Shown: piece after piece, positions 38,167 to 46,827 of the stretch
How the letters are laid out: every line of letters begins with the position of its first letter
Numbering within the stretch: position 1 is the stretch's first letter
NCBI RefSeq assembly: GCF_000314795.2
Contig: NZ_KB373314.1
Span: 205,354-269,353 of the forward strand
DNA from: Streptococcus sp. F0442
GTDB lineage: Bacteria; Bacillota; Bacilli; Lactobacillales; Streptococcaceae
DNA length: 64,000 bases
Direction: 5' to 3'
Made by a program: the position numbers and the translations under genes
Notes under the pieces: generated by a model
What the model was told of the DNA's origin: nothing
The model's input: the letters and a program-made list of their open reading frames with translations, nothing else
The model's database searches: none

Positions 38167-39738
38167 ATGGCATTTGAAAGTTTAACCGAACGTTTACAGA
38201 ACGTCTTTAAAAATCTTCGTAAGAAAGGGAAAATCTCTGAAGCGGATGTCCAAGAGGCAACCAAAGAGATTCGTCTAGCCCTCTTAGAGGCCGACGTTGC
38301 CCTTCCTGTTGTAAAAGACTTCATCAAACGCGTCCGGGAGCGGGCCGTAGGGCATGAGGTCATTGAAACCCTCAACCCTGCCCAACAAATCGTGAAGATT
38401 GTCGATGAAGAATTGACAGCCATTTTGGGTTCTGAGACAGCAGACATTATCAAATCTCCAAAGATTCCAACCATTATCATGATGGTCGGTCTTCAAGGGG
38501 CTGGTAAAACAACTTTTGCTGGTAAATTGGCTAACAAATTGGTCAAGGAAGAAAATGCACGTCCTTTGATGATTGCGGCCGATATCTATCGTCCAGCAGC
38601 CATTGACCAGTTGAAGACTCTTGGTCAACAGATCAATGTCCCTGTCTTCTCACTCGGTACAGAAGTCCCTGCAGTCGAGATCGTACGTCAAGGTTTGGAG
38701 CAAGCAAGAGCCAACCACAATGACTATGTCTTGATCGATACGGCCGGTCGTCTGCAAATCGATGAAAAACTCATGGGCGAGTTGCGTGATGTCAAAGCCC
38801 TTGCTGAGCCGAATGAAATCCTCTTGGTTGTCGATGCCATGATCGGTCAAGAAGCAGCCAATGTGGCGCGTGAGTTTAACGAACAACTCGAAGTGACCGG
38901 GGTCATCTTGACCAAGATTGATGGGGATACCCGTGGTGGTGCAGCCCTTTCTGTCCGTCAGATTACTGGGAAGCCAATCAAATTCACTGGTACTGGTGAA
39001 AAAATCACTGATATCGAAACCTTCCACCCAGACCGCATGTCTGGTCGGATCCTCGGTATGGGGGATATGCTGACGCTGATTGAGAAGGCTTCACAAGAAT
39101 ACGATGAGAAACGCTCTCTTGAACTCGCTGAAAAGATGCGAGAAAATACCTTTGACTTCAATGACTTTATCGACCAGTTAGACCAGGTTCAAAACATGGG
39201 ACCAATGGAAGATCTTCTCAAGATGCTTCCAGGTATGGCCAACAATCCAGCTATGAAGAACCTCAAGGTCGATGAACGAGAAATTGCTCGGAAACGCGCG
39301 ATTGTATCTTCTATGACCCCAGCTGAACGCGAAAATCCAGATTTGTTGAACCCTAGCCGTCGTCGTCGGATTGCTGCTGGTTCAGGAAACAGCTTTGTCG
39401 AAGTGAACAAATTCATCAAGGACTTTAACCAAGCCAAACAGATGATGCAAGGGGTCCTATCTGGCGATATGAACAAGATGATGAAACAAATGGGGCTTAA
39501 TCCAAATAATATGCCGAAGAATATGCCAGGTGGCATGCCTGATATGTCTGCCCTCGAAGGGATGATGGGACAAGGCGGGATGCCTGACTTGTCAGCTCTT
39601 GGCGGAGGCGCTGGCATGCCTGACATGAGCCAAATGTTCGGTGGTGGTCTCAAAGGAAAAGCCGGCGAATTCATGATGAAACGGGCGATGAACAAGATGG
39701 CCAAACAAATGCGCAAGAATAAGAAAAAACGGAAATAA
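38167..39738 (+). CDS. ffh: Signal recognition particle protein Ffh
   Basis: SRP54 GTPase that brings signal-peptide-bearing ribosomes to FtsY at the membrane. 523 residues: helical N domain, G domain with GLQGAGKTTFAGKLA near residue 107, DTAGR and TKIDGDTRGG, then the methionine-rich M domain (LPGM, MMKQM, GMPDMS repeats) and a basic end KKKRK. Gly/Met-rich tail is longer than in E. coli, as in other streptococci. Start follows ataggagaag. Confidence 0.97.
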   Translation: MAFESLTERLQNVFKNLRKKGKISEADVQEATKEIRLALLEADVALPVVKDFIKRVRERAVGHEVIETLNPAQQIVKIVDEELTAILGSETADIIKSPKIPTIIMMVGLQGAGKTTFAGKLANKLVKEENARPLMIAADIYRPAAIDQLKTLGQQINVPVFSLGTEVPAVEIVRQGLEQARANHNDYVLIDTAGRLQIDEKLMGELRDVKALAEPNEILLVVDAMIGQEAANVAREFNEQLEVTGVILTKIDGDTRGGAALSVRQITGKPIKFTGTGEKITDIETFHPDRMSGRILGMGDMLTLIEKASQEYDEKRSLELAEKMRENTFDFNDFIDQLDQVQNMGPMEDLLKMLPGMANNPAMKNLKVDEREIARKRAIVSSMTPAERENPDLLNPSRRRRIAAGSGNSFVEVNKFIKDFNQAKQMMQGVLSGDMNKMMKQMGLNPNNMPKNMPGGMPDMSALEGMMGQGGMPDLSALGGGAGMPDMSQMFGGGLKGKAGEFMMKRAMNKMAKQMRKNKKKRK

Positions 39739-39754
39739 TCTTTTCTAATAAGGG

Positions 39755-39783
39755 CCTAGAACACACTGTTCTGGGTTCTTTTA
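39755..39783 (+). terminator. Terminator after ffh
   Basis: Nine-pair stem CCTAGAACA / TGTTCTGGG (one G-T) with CAC loop, then a T-rich run. Confidence 0.85.
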
Positions 39784-39804
39784 GAAACTACTACTAGAGG
39801 AAAC

Positions 39805-40572
39805 ATGTTAAAAAAACTATTTCAACAAGTCATTCGTTTCTTTGTAAGACTGTTTTCTTCCCACAGAAAGCCCTTTGAATTTCCTAAAGGGTCAAAGAAA
39901 CCACCGATCAGACCAATCATCTTTGTACCTGGGAGTTCAGCCAGTATCCAGCGATTCAACGGAACCATCCGCATGCTCCATCGCTTTTCTAGAAAAAAAC
40001 AGAGTCTCTTAAAAATAAAAGTCAACAAAGATGATTCTATAGAGATGGAAGGAAGACTGAATACGAAAGAGCCGAATCCGATGATTGTGATTGGCTTTGA
40101 GAACAATCGAGATGGTTACAGCAATATCAAGCAGCAAATCGAATCCCTTAAGATCGCTTTAACCTATCTTCTTGATCACTATTATTTTACAGAGTTCAAG
40201 GCAGTCGGACACTCCAATGGTGGACTAGTTTTGACTGGCTTATTGGAAAGTGGTTTTTTAGAAAAGAAAAAGCTGAGCGTAAGGAAGCTCGCTATTATTG
40301 GTAGTCCTTACCGATTCAATCAAGAGATGTATGACGATTTTCAGACACGGAAGCATCGCTTAGAAAAAGAAGTAGAGGTCCTTAACTTTGTCGGTAGCTT
40401 TGCTGGGAAATCAGACGGGATCGTCCCTCTTTCTAGTGCTCAAGCAGCACAATCAATTTTTGAGAAACAAGCCTATACAGAAGTAAATTTAAAAGGACGC
40501 AAGGCTCATCATTCAGCTTTACCCACTAATCCAGATCTAGTGAAACAATTAAGTCTATTTTTGAATCTATAA
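39805..40572 (+). CDS. Alpha/beta hydrolase, DUF915-like
   Basis: 255 residues with a basic amphipathic N-terminus (LKKLFQQVIRFFVRLFSSHRK) that may bind the membrane. The hydrolase motifs are FVPGSSAS, the nucleophile elbow GHSNGG near residue 138, SDGIVPLSSAQA (acid) and HHSALPTNP (histidine). Second DUF915-type protein of the window (compare 25967). Substrate unknown. Confidence 0.75.
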   Translation: MLKKLFQQVIRFFVRLFSSHRKPFEFPKGSKKPPIRPIIFVPGSSASIQRFNGTIRMLHRFSRKKQSLLKIKVNKDDSIEMEGRLNTKEPNPMIVIGFENNRDGYSNIKQQIESLKIALTYLLDHYYFTEFKAVGHSNGGLVLTGLLESGFLEKKKLSVRKLAIIGSPYRFNQEMYDDFQTRKHRLEKEVEVLNFVGSFAGKSDGIVPLSSAQAAQSIFEKQAYTEVNLKGRKAHHSALPTNPDLVKQLSLFLNL

Positions 40573-40574
40573 GC

Positions 40575-40607
40575 AAATTACATAATTTCGGTTATGTAAT
40601 TTTTATT
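40575..40607 (+). terminator. Terminator after the DUF915-like gene
   Basis: Perfect 11-bp stem AAATTACATAA / TTATGTAATTT and following T. Confidence 0.85.
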
Positions 40608-40677
40608 TGTCTCTTGCAATCCTTAAGTAAATATAGTACATTTTTGGTAGCGATTACACCTACTTAAAGAGGATTTT

Positions 40678-41661
40678 ATGAAAAATCCCAAATTATTAGA
40701 AACAATGAAAGATTACAAGGGACGGGATGGAGTTCTGGAAGATTTTGATGCCTTTTGGGATCGATCCTTAGCAAAGATGACTGAACTGCCTGAATACAAG
40801 CTTGAAGAACGAGATTTCAGCATTCCAAATGTTCACTGTTATGAATTAAGCTTTAAAGGAACACGAAATGGTCTTGTTTATGCGCGAGTTGTTTTCCCAA
40901 AAACAGATCAAAAGGTTCCAGTTATTTTCCATTTTCATGGTTATATGGGCCGTTGTTGGGATTGGACAGACATGCTGCCTTATACACTAGCTGGCTATGG
41001 AGTTGTGTCTATGGACGTAAGAGGTCAATCAGGCTATTCAACAGACGGAGATCGCTCACCACTTGGAAATACGGTTAAAGGACAGATTATCCGCGGAGCT
41101 GTGGAAGGTCCAGATGAGCTATTTTATAAGGATGTCTACTTAGATCTTTACCAGTTAATAGAAATTGTAGCTAGCTTTCCTCAAGTTGACAACAGCAAAC
41201 TCGCCAGCTATGGAGCCTCTCAAGGTGGTGCCCTGGCCCTGGTAGCCGCCGGATTGAATCAAAGAATTCAACGAACAGTAGCCATTTATCCATTCTTATC
41301 GGATTTTAGACGTGTATTAGAGATGGGGAACACCAGTGAAGCCTATGACGAGCTTTTCCGTTATTTCAAATTCCATGATCCATTCCATGAAACGGAAAAC
41401 AAAATCATGGAGACATTAGCCTATATTGATGTGAAAAATTTTGCCCATCGCATTAAAGGACAGGTTCATATGATTACAGGATTAGATGATGATGTCTGTT
41501 ATCCTGTGACACAGTTTGCCATTTATAATCGATTAGAAGGTCAAAAAGAGCATTTAATCATGCCAGAATATGCCCATGAAGCTATGAACGTCCAAGTCAA
41601 TGATCGTGTGTACAATTGGCTCTGTGGTAGCAAGATTTCCTTTCGATATGTAGAAAAATAA
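40678..41661 (+). CDS. Acetyl xylan esterase / cephalosporin-C deacetylase (CE7)
   Basis: 327-residue carbohydrate esterase of family CE7, which removes acetyl groups from small acetylated sugars and antibiotics. Motifs in order: RGQSG (MDVRGQSGYSTDG), the nucleophile elbow YGASQGG near residue 182, and a C-terminal HEAMN with the catalytic histidine; acid in GLDDDVCYP. Cytoplasmic, no signal peptide. Last chromosomal gene before the mobile region. Confidence 0.9.
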   Translation: MKNPKLLETMKDYKGRDGVLEDFDAFWDRSLAKMTELPEYKLEERDFSIPNVHCYELSFKGTRNGLVYARVVFPKTDQKVPVIFHFHGYMGRCWDWTDMLPYTLAGYGVVSMDVRGQSGYSTDGDRSPLGNTVKGQIIRGAVEGPDELFYKDVYLDLYQLIEIVASFPQVDNSKLASYGASQGGALALVAAGLNQRIQRTVAIYPFLSDFRRVLEMGNTSEAYDELFRYFKFHDPFHETENKIMETLAYIDVKNFAHRIKGQVHMITGLDDDVCYPVTQFAIYNRLEGQKEHLIMPEYAHEAMNVQVNDRVYNWLCGSKISFRYVEK

Positions 41662-41677
41662 GATACAGAAGAAAAAC

Positions 41678-41712
41678 AATCAGTAGATCCGTGAGATTTG
41701 CTGATTTTATTG
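41678..41712 (+). terminator. Terminator after the esterase gene
   Basis: AATCAG / CTGATT stem with an inner GATC..GATT pairing and T-rich tail. It lies ~50 bp before the first repeat copy and marks the end of the chromosomal part. Confidence 0.55.
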
Positions 41713-41758
41713 TGTTTAAAAGGGATCTAGTATAGAAAGCGATACAAAACAGTCCTAT

Positions 41759-41853
41759 AAAAACTAAAAGTTTATGTACAATTGACTTAACTAGAGCTAA
41801 ACCATTGATACAACTGAATTAGAAGCATAAAGTACATTCTTTAAAAAGTGTAC
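41759..41853 (+). repeat. Element repeat, copy A (95 bp identical to 63906-64000)
   Basis: The sequence from AAAAACTAAAAGTTTATG to AAAAAGTGTAC is repeated base for base at 63906-64000, where the window ends. Diverged direct copies lie near 43349 and 45564. It contains several GTAC-centred motifs (TATGTACAAT, AAAGTACATT, AGTGTAC), and more of them follow to about 41990. It is the probable left end or a module boundary of the mobile region. Confidence 0.9.
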
Positions 41854-42181
41854 TTTATTTTTATTTTGTACATTATTCTGGAGTGGTATTTTGTATGTTT
41901 TCTAGTTCATAACATCATCTGATTTAAGGGATTATTTTGTACATTTTTTACTCTAATAAGTGCAGAAGAAGTGGTGGTTCAATTGTACATTTTTTTAAAA
42001 CTTATTTATGTTCCTACTTAACACAAGATATAGATTTTTATTTTGTTGATGGTATAATTAATGATAGATGATGCGCTATTTCTAAACGTAAAATACAAGA
42101 TTTTCTAATTTATTTTCTTTTAGACTAGAAGATTATTGCAATAAATACTATGTATAAACTATTAAAAAGGTAGGAGCTATA
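41854..42181. other. AT-rich non-coding stretch with GTACATT motifs
   Basis: No gene. It contains TTTTGTACATT near 41866, TTTTGTACATTTTTT near 41935 and AATTGTACATTTTTT near 41980. A likely promoter (GGTATAATT near 42051) and the GGTAGGAG site serve the next gene. Confidence 0.6.
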
Positions 42182-43189
42182 ATGGCCGATAAATTTGGAC
42201 AGTTTTTTAAAGATACACTAAAAGAAATTCTCGTAGAACATGTAAAAGAATTAAAAAATCAATCTGAAATTGATAAATTTTATGAAAAATATGAAAAGGC
42301 TGATTTTTCAGGATTATATCTAGAAATGATTAATGACACTTCAAATCAAATGGTAAGAGATGCTAAGATGATAATGCATGAGAATACGTTACTGTTTAGA
42401 GGAGAGGAAACAGAAATAATTGCAAGAATAGAGCAAAAGTGGTCTAATGCGTTTGCTACATCTGAGACCATGTATATGATGGTTCTTGAATCTGTAAAAG
42501 ATTATTCTGATTATGTAAATAAAATTGATAACAAGGAGAGAGAAAAATCTATTCATAAATACACAGCCTTAAAATACATACACGGAAGAGGTCTACAACA
42601 ATTTTTAGAGATAATCACTTTAATGAAAAATGGATTTGCTGATGGTGCGTATTCTAGATGGCGTTCACTTTACGAATTAAATATTATTGCGTCGTTTATT
42701 TCAGAATATGGAGAGGAAGTTGCTGAAGCTTATATTTCATCACATAATACAGAAGATCGTTATGAATGGGCAAGAGCTTGTGGTGAATTTAGTCCTAAAA
42801 AGAGATATATAAGTTTTGACGATATCAGAAAAAAATCCAATTTCCCATCAGAATTATGGCAACAACCATATCGAATCTCTAATGAAGTCACACATGCATC
42901 ATCACAAGGCACATTTAATCGATTAGGTCTAATGGACGGGGAAGAGAAAATAAGTGTAGGGCATACTGATTATGGACTAACAATACCTGGTGAACACTCT
43001 GCTATAACAATAGCGCAACTTACGGGGTTGCTTTTGATGGTATATCCATCTGGTGATTCTATAATAGCTGCAAAAATGCTAAATAAGTGGATTGATGTGG
43101 TAAGAGAGCAATATTTTAAAACACATGACTATATTTTTCCTGATGAACCCAAATTATGGAATAATGAAAAAAATTTAAGTCTAAGATAG
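42182..43189 (+). CDS. DUF5677 protein (module 1 cargo)
   Basis: 335 residues, soluble, helical. The central RWRSLYELNIIASFI and later EVTHASSQGT segments match the DUF5677 pattern (Arg/Glu and His motifs). The function is unknown; members are often found in mobile and defence-rich regions. Good GGTAGGAG site before ATG 42182. Base composition is far more AT-rich than in the genes left of 41.7 kb. It stands alone between repeat copies A and A2, so it forms a single-gene module. Confidence 0.7.
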   Translation: MADKFGQFFKDTLKEILVEHVKELKNQSEIDKFYEKYEKADFSGLYLEMINDTSNQMVRDAKMIMHENTLLFRGEETEIIARIEQKWSNAFATSETMYMMVLESVKDYSDYVNKIDNKEREKSIHKYTALKYIHGRGLQQFLEIITLMKNGFADGAYSRWRSLYELNIIASFISEYGEEVAEAYISSHNTEDRYEWARACGEFSPKKRYISFDDIRKKSNFPSELWQQPYRISNEVTHASSQGTFNRLGLMDGEEKISVGHTDYGLTIPGEHSAITIAQLTGLLLMVYPSGDSIIAAKMLNKWIDVVREQYFKTHDYIFPDEPKLWNNEKNLSLR

Positions 43190-43715
43190 ATATTTGATAG
43201 AATAAAAAAGTACAAAAAATTAAAATTATTTTTATTAAAGACTCAGCAAAACACAATATATTGTTTTTTTTATTTGTATACATAAAGTTTTCATTGAAAA
43301 TTACTACATGTTAAAACTAAAAAATTTTGTACTTTTCCCGAGACAGTGGATAAACCCTTGATACAACTGAGTTTAAGGAGTAATGTAGACTATTTGAAAA
43401 ATGTACTTTATTTTATTATGTAAAATTGAAAAAGCTAGAATAACGTTCATCGTGGTATCTATATTGTAGTCCATTAGGAGATTTTTTAATGTATATTTTA
43501 GAAGAAAGTTTGGTGAAGTTGATGAAGAGCAAAAGTACATTTTTAGGTATAGAAAAACAGACACCGAAGTAAGATGTCTGTTCTCCAATCTATTTTAGAT
43601 TATTGTTCTTAAAAATACATACTAATTCTTGAAGAATAATCCTTTGTAAGTCTTAGTTTTACTGGGGGTTCGTGGTATAATAGAATTATTACTACAAAAA
43701 TTAGGAGTTATTAAG
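43190..43715. repeat. Module boundary with diverged repeat copy A2
   Basis: No gene. Positions 43349-43431 match the element repeat with many substitutions (TTGATACAACTGAGTT, then AAAAATGTACTTTATTTTA). GTAC motifs occur at about 43210, 43329, 43403 and 43531. The end of the stretch carries a promoter-like GGTATAATAG (about 43674) and TTAGGAG before the next start. Confidence 0.65.
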
Positions 43716-44402
43716 ATGCTCAACTTATATTGTGATGAGTCTTGTCATTTGGAAAATGATGGTGAGAGTGTAATGTTAATAGGAGGGATTTCTTGTCCAG
43801 ACTATGTAAGGAATATTGTCTATAAGGAGATAAAAGAAATAAAAAGAAAACACGGTATTTCTTCACGTTCTGAAATAAAGTGGAGGAAAGTTTCAAATTC
43901 TAAAATTACCTTTTATGAAGATCTTGTAAATTATTTTTTTGATAATGAGCATCTTAATTTTAGAGTAGTTATAATAGACAAAAATAAATTAAACCATAAG
44001 AAATATAATCAAACCCACGATGATTTTTACTATAAGCAGTACTTTTATTTAGTAAGAAAATTTCTCTTTGAGGATGATGTTAACGTTTTTATAGATATAA
44101 AAGACACAAATAGTATTTTAAAAGTTAACAAGTTAAAGAATATTCTTGAAAACTGGAAGCAGTCACCCAAACATATCAAAAATATTCAACAAATTCGCTC
44201 TCATGAAAACTCAATAATGCAATTAGCTGACCTATTGATAGGGGCAGTAGCTTATAAAAATAGGAGCTTTGAAAGTAGTTTAGCTAGAATCAGGCTAAGT
44301 AATTTAATCTCTAATAGAGCTAAGCATGAGTTAACAACGAATACAAAGTATAACGCAATAAAATTCAATATTTTTAAAATGGAGTTAAGTGATGAGCAGT
44401 AA
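43716..44402 (+). CDS. DUF3800 protein (module 2 cargo)
   Basis: 228 residues of the DUF3800 family, thought to have an RNase H-like fold. Acidic residues stand at the expected places: YCDES at the N-terminus, EIKW near 54, FIDIKD near 129, and MQLADLLIGAVAY near 168. Function unproven; family members occur next to restriction and abortive-infection genes. It overlaps the next gene by 11 bp, so the two should be made together. Confidence 0.8.
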   Translation: MLNLYCDESCHLENDGESVMLIGGISCPDYVRNIVYKEIKEIKRKHGISSRSEIKWRKVSNSKITFYEDLVNYFFDNEHLNFRVVIIDKNKLNHKKYNQTHDDFYYKQYFYLVRKFLFEDDVNVFIDIKDTNSILKVNKLKNILENWKQSPKHIKNIQQIRSHENSIMQLADLLIGAVAYKNRSFESSLARIRLSNLISNRAKHELTTNTKYNAIKFNIFKMELSDEQ

Positions 44403-44913
44403 CGTAACAGATTTTTGTCCTATCCTTCCTCCGAAGATAACACTTGATCAATTTAATGGTGACTATGCTCTTTATGATGATTTTTTATATGAGAATGTAT
44501 TTTTAGAGCAATTGTTCAACTTCAAGATAACTTTTAGAGGGAAATTTGTCGAGTTAAAGTCGTATCCGTATTTTGAAGGTAAAGAAGATAGTTATTTTCA
44601 TCTTACCTGTAAAAATTTTGATATAGATTCAGAAGAACGAGAACCTGATTTAAGAAGGAGCGAAAGATTATGTTGGTTAAGACCTGCAATAGAAACGGAT
44701 CATAACAAGATTTGCAAACAAGATTGTTTCTTAATATATGAACGACCGTATAAAAAATCTAATAGAATATTTTTATTAGATCCAGTAGATCGCTATTTTA
44801 TTGTACTTGAAGAAAGACCTAGTTACTATTTATTGATAACAGCATTTTACATACACTATGATAATGTACTTCGAAAGAAACTGAAAGAATACGATAAATA
44901 TAAAACTAACTGA
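44392..44913 (+). CDS. Hypothetical protein, possible BECR-fold nuclease
   Basis: 173 residues from ATG 44392, chosen over GTG 44389 because GGAG at 44381-44384 has better spacing. Not recognised with certainty. The C-terminal third is strand-rich with SNRIFLLD, then RYFIVLEERPSYYLLITAFY and a basic-acidic helix. This pattern resembles small nuclease domains of the barnase/EndoU/colicin/RelE type found in phages and toxins. Coupled to the DUF3800 gene upstream, so the pair may be a toxin-partner or defence unit (inference). Confidence 0.4.
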   Translation: MSSNVTDFCPILPPKITLDQFNGDYALYDDFLYENVFLEQLFNFKITFRGKFVELKSYPYFEGKEDSYFHLTCKNFDIDSEEREPDLRRSERLCWLRPAIETDHNKICKQDCFLIYERPYKKSNRIFLLDPVDRYFIVLEERPSYYLLITAFYIHYDNVLRKKLKEYDKYKTN

Positions 44914-44925
44914 GAAAAACAGAAA

Positions 44926-44995
44926 ACGTCCCTATGATTAGGGACGTAATCGCAATCTCCTTCAACAACTTGGTCGATGAGTTAACTATATTATA
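44926..44995 (-). ncRNA. Candidate small RNA, convergent to the cargo pair
   Basis: On the minus strand a promoter (TTGCAA, 16-bp spacer, TGGTATAAT with the -10 at 44990-44995) would start an RNA near 44983. It ends at the perfect hairpin ACGTCCCT..AGGGACGT (44926-44947) followed by TTTTCTGTTTTT on that strand. The length is about 55-60 nt with no open frame. The same hairpin can also stop the plus-strand genes. Confidence 0.5.
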
Positions 44996-45117
44996 CCAAA
45001 ACTATAAAATATTGCAAGTATTTAATTAACAGACAGCAATAATTTCAGAGATATTCTCCCAAATGTCCAAATGGATATCTCTATTCCCGCATGAAATTTA
45101 TTTACAAAGAGTACATT

Positions 45118-45414
45118 ATGGACTTACAAGAACTTTACGACAACCTATCAACTGAGTTAAACACTCTTGGTATTCGGTTAGATAAAAATATTTACCAAGG
45201 AATGCAAAAAGAATCGCTAAAAGGATTTCTTAGTGACTTTGAGAAGCCGGTGTATTAGGCACACCTTTGAAGTCAACTCAAGGATGTAGAATCTTTGGAT
45301 AGCTATCAGAGATTGTTAGATGGGACTGATGACCGCCAATCTGATTATGTTAAGCAATCCATTCAGCGCTTTTACACGGAGTTTGTTGAATCAATCAGGG
45401 ATGAATTATATTAA
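45118..45414 (+). pseudogene. Decayed 98-codon element gene
   Basis: One frame from ATG 45118 to TAA 45412-45414 is interrupted by TAG at 45256 and TGA at 45268. Both halves look protein-coding (LYDNLSTELNTLGIRLDK; ESLDSYQRLLDGTDDRQSDY; then QRFYTEFVESIRDELY). They resemble a small protein found in streptococcal integrative elements. The first part alone would give 46 residues. Confidence 0.6.
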
Positions 45415-45430
45415 AGAACACTGATGACAA

Positions 45431-45459
45431 AAAGTCTGGCAAATTCCTTGTCAGACTTT
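45431..45459 (+). terminator. Hairpin after the decayed gene
   Basis: AAAGTCTG / CAGACTTT stem with a 13-nt loop and a weak T tract. Confidence 0.6.
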
Positions 45460-45563
45460 AACTATATGATTTTAGTAAAGTATATTCTCACTAAAATTCA
45501 GGTTTAATAAATTTCCAGTTTTCACTTTGATAGGGTAGACTTTAGGATATTTTTGTTCCAAAA

Positions 45564-45682
45564 AAAAACTAAAAGTTTATGTACAATTGATTTAACTAGA
45601 GCTAAACCATTGATAAAACTGAATTAGAAGAATAAAGTGCACTCATTAAGTAGTGTACTTTATTTTTGTTTTGTACATTTTT
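45564..45682 (+). repeat. Element repeat, copy B
   Basis: Direct copy of the A/C repeat with about ten substitutions (AAAAACTAAAAGTTTATG, then TTGATAAAACTGAATTAG). It continues past the 95-bp core into TTTATTTTTGTTTTGTACAT, as copy A does. It divides the DUF3800 module from the large resistance and recombinase block. Confidence 0.85.
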
Positions 45683-45752
45683 TGTTGATGGCTTAATCAA
45701 TACTACATCTCTATCAGGCAATTCAGACTCCATTTAGTCCTCTAAAACCCAT

Positions 45753-45838
45753 GTTGAGTGTGTATCTTTGCTGGTAAAAGCTTAGAAACCTTGTAGCGAA
45801 GTAATAATGAAAAGCCTTTATTATAAAGGTTTTTCATA
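45753..45838 (+). repeat. Flanking repeat of the ABC module, left copy
   Basis: GAGTGTGTATCTTTGCTGGT followed by AAAAGCTTAGAAACC and an AAAGCCTTTA / TAAAGGTTTTT hairpin. A related copy with the same three parts is at 50332-50412, after the ABC exporter gene, in the same orientation. Confidence 0.7.
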
Positions 45839-45852
45839 TTCCAATAAAGAAC

Positions 45853-45903
45853 TTGACATTATTAGTTACTTCCACTACAATAGAATTACATACCATTGGT
45901 ATG
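45853..45903 (+). promoter_or_regulatory. TetR-gene promoter with autoregulatory operator
   Basis: TTGACA (45853-45858), exact 17-bp spacer, TACAAT (45876-45881). The palindrome CATACCATTGGTATG (45889-45903) follows in the transcription-start region. The same half-sites recur at 46682-46729. Confidence 0.8.
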
Positions 45904-45919
45904 ATAGAAAGGGACTGGA

Positions 45920-46549
45920 ATGGCAAGAAATAGAAACTCACATGAAACTAGACAAAAAATACTAGAGGTCTCTAAAAATTTATTTTTAGAAAAAGGATTT
46001 GATAATACGTCAATACAAGATATCATAGATGGGTTAGGTGGATTAACAAAAGGTGTTATCTATCATCATTTTGAGTCTAAATACGATATACTGCAAACAA
46101 TCATTAGCGAAAATAATCAAGAAATTTTAAATTATAATTGGAGAGGAAATACTGGGTTAGAAAAGATACAAAATTCTTTGATGGACTCTTTCTCTAATTT
46201 TGAACACCAAAGGCTCGTTTACTCTGCCTCAATCATGCTTAGAAGTCCACGTTTGTTAGGAGAGCAGTATCTAGGTCTATTTTCTGATTTTTTACCCGAA
46301 ATTAGAGAAAAAGTTTACGAAGGAGTTGAAGATGGGTCTATTAAAACAGAATATCCAGAAGAGCTAGCAGATTTAATTGTTTTAACTCTAAATATTTGGA
46401 TTGGTTTTCAAATTTCCGTTTTTTCATTAGTAGAATTAAAGCGCAAAATGAATTTCATTAAACTTACTTTTGAAGGTCTAGGGGTACAGTTAATTTCTGA
46501 TGAAATGATGGAGGTGATTTTCAACTTATTTGATCACTTAAAAAAATAG
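45920..46549 (+). CDS. TetR-family repressor
   Basis: 209 residues. The N-terminal helix-turn-helix is ETRQKILEVSKNLFLEKGFD, then TSIQDIIDGLGGLTKGVIYH; the rest is a helical ligand domain. It likely represses itself and the ABC genes downstream through CATACC-N3-GGTATG operators at both promoters. The inducer is unknown but may be a substrate of the transporters. Confidence 0.88.
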   Translation: MARNRNSHETRQKILEVSKNLFLEKGFDNTSIQDIIDGLGGLTKGVIYHHFESKYDILQTIISENNQEILNYNWRGNTGLEKIQNSLMDSFSNFEHQRLVYSASIMLRSPRLLGEQYLGLFSDFLPEIREKVYEGVEDGSIKTEYPEELADLIVLTLNIWIGFQISVFSLVELKRKMNFIKLTFEGLGVQLISDEMMEVIFNLFDHLKK

Positions 46550-46681
46550 TAAATAAGTAGTCGCATGACATTCTTGTTAATACTAATTTCTATTTATGTA
46601 TTATCAATTGAATAAACTATATTACATAATTTATAATTTAAAAATAACACACTTAAAGTGTGTTATTAAAAATCCACTATA

Positions 46682-46729
46682 CATACCGTAGGTATGTTTA
46701 TTTTTCAGTGTAGCCATACCGATAGTATG
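46682..46729 (+). promoter_or_regulatory. Tandem TetR operators upstream of the ABC genes
   Basis: CATACCGTAGGTATG (46682-46696) and CATACCGATAGTATG (46715-46729) share the half-sites of the operator at 45889. The 33-bp spacing puts both on the same face of the helix. A GTGTAAT -10-like box follows at about 46734. Confidence 0.75.
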
Positions 46730-46827
46730 TATGGTGTAATTGTCTGAAAAATAAGCTAATTTTTAAATATTTGTTGAGATTAGTTTGAATAGTTTACTCT
46801 TTATTTACACTTTGGAGGAAAGAATCT

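Noticed and set aside
39189..39716. 175-codon minus-strand frame inside ffh
   Set aside because: Antisense to the Met/Gly-rich M domain; low-complexity product with no start signal.
43373..43588. Minus-strand frame of 71 codons between the DUF5677 and DUF3800 genes
   Set aside because: AT-rich, overlaps repeat copy A2 and GTAC motifs, and lacks a ribosome site.
42182..44913. CRISPR-Cas or classical restriction system in the cargo
   Set aside because: No spaced short repeats, no Cas, methyltransferase or helicase motifs are visible in these genes.
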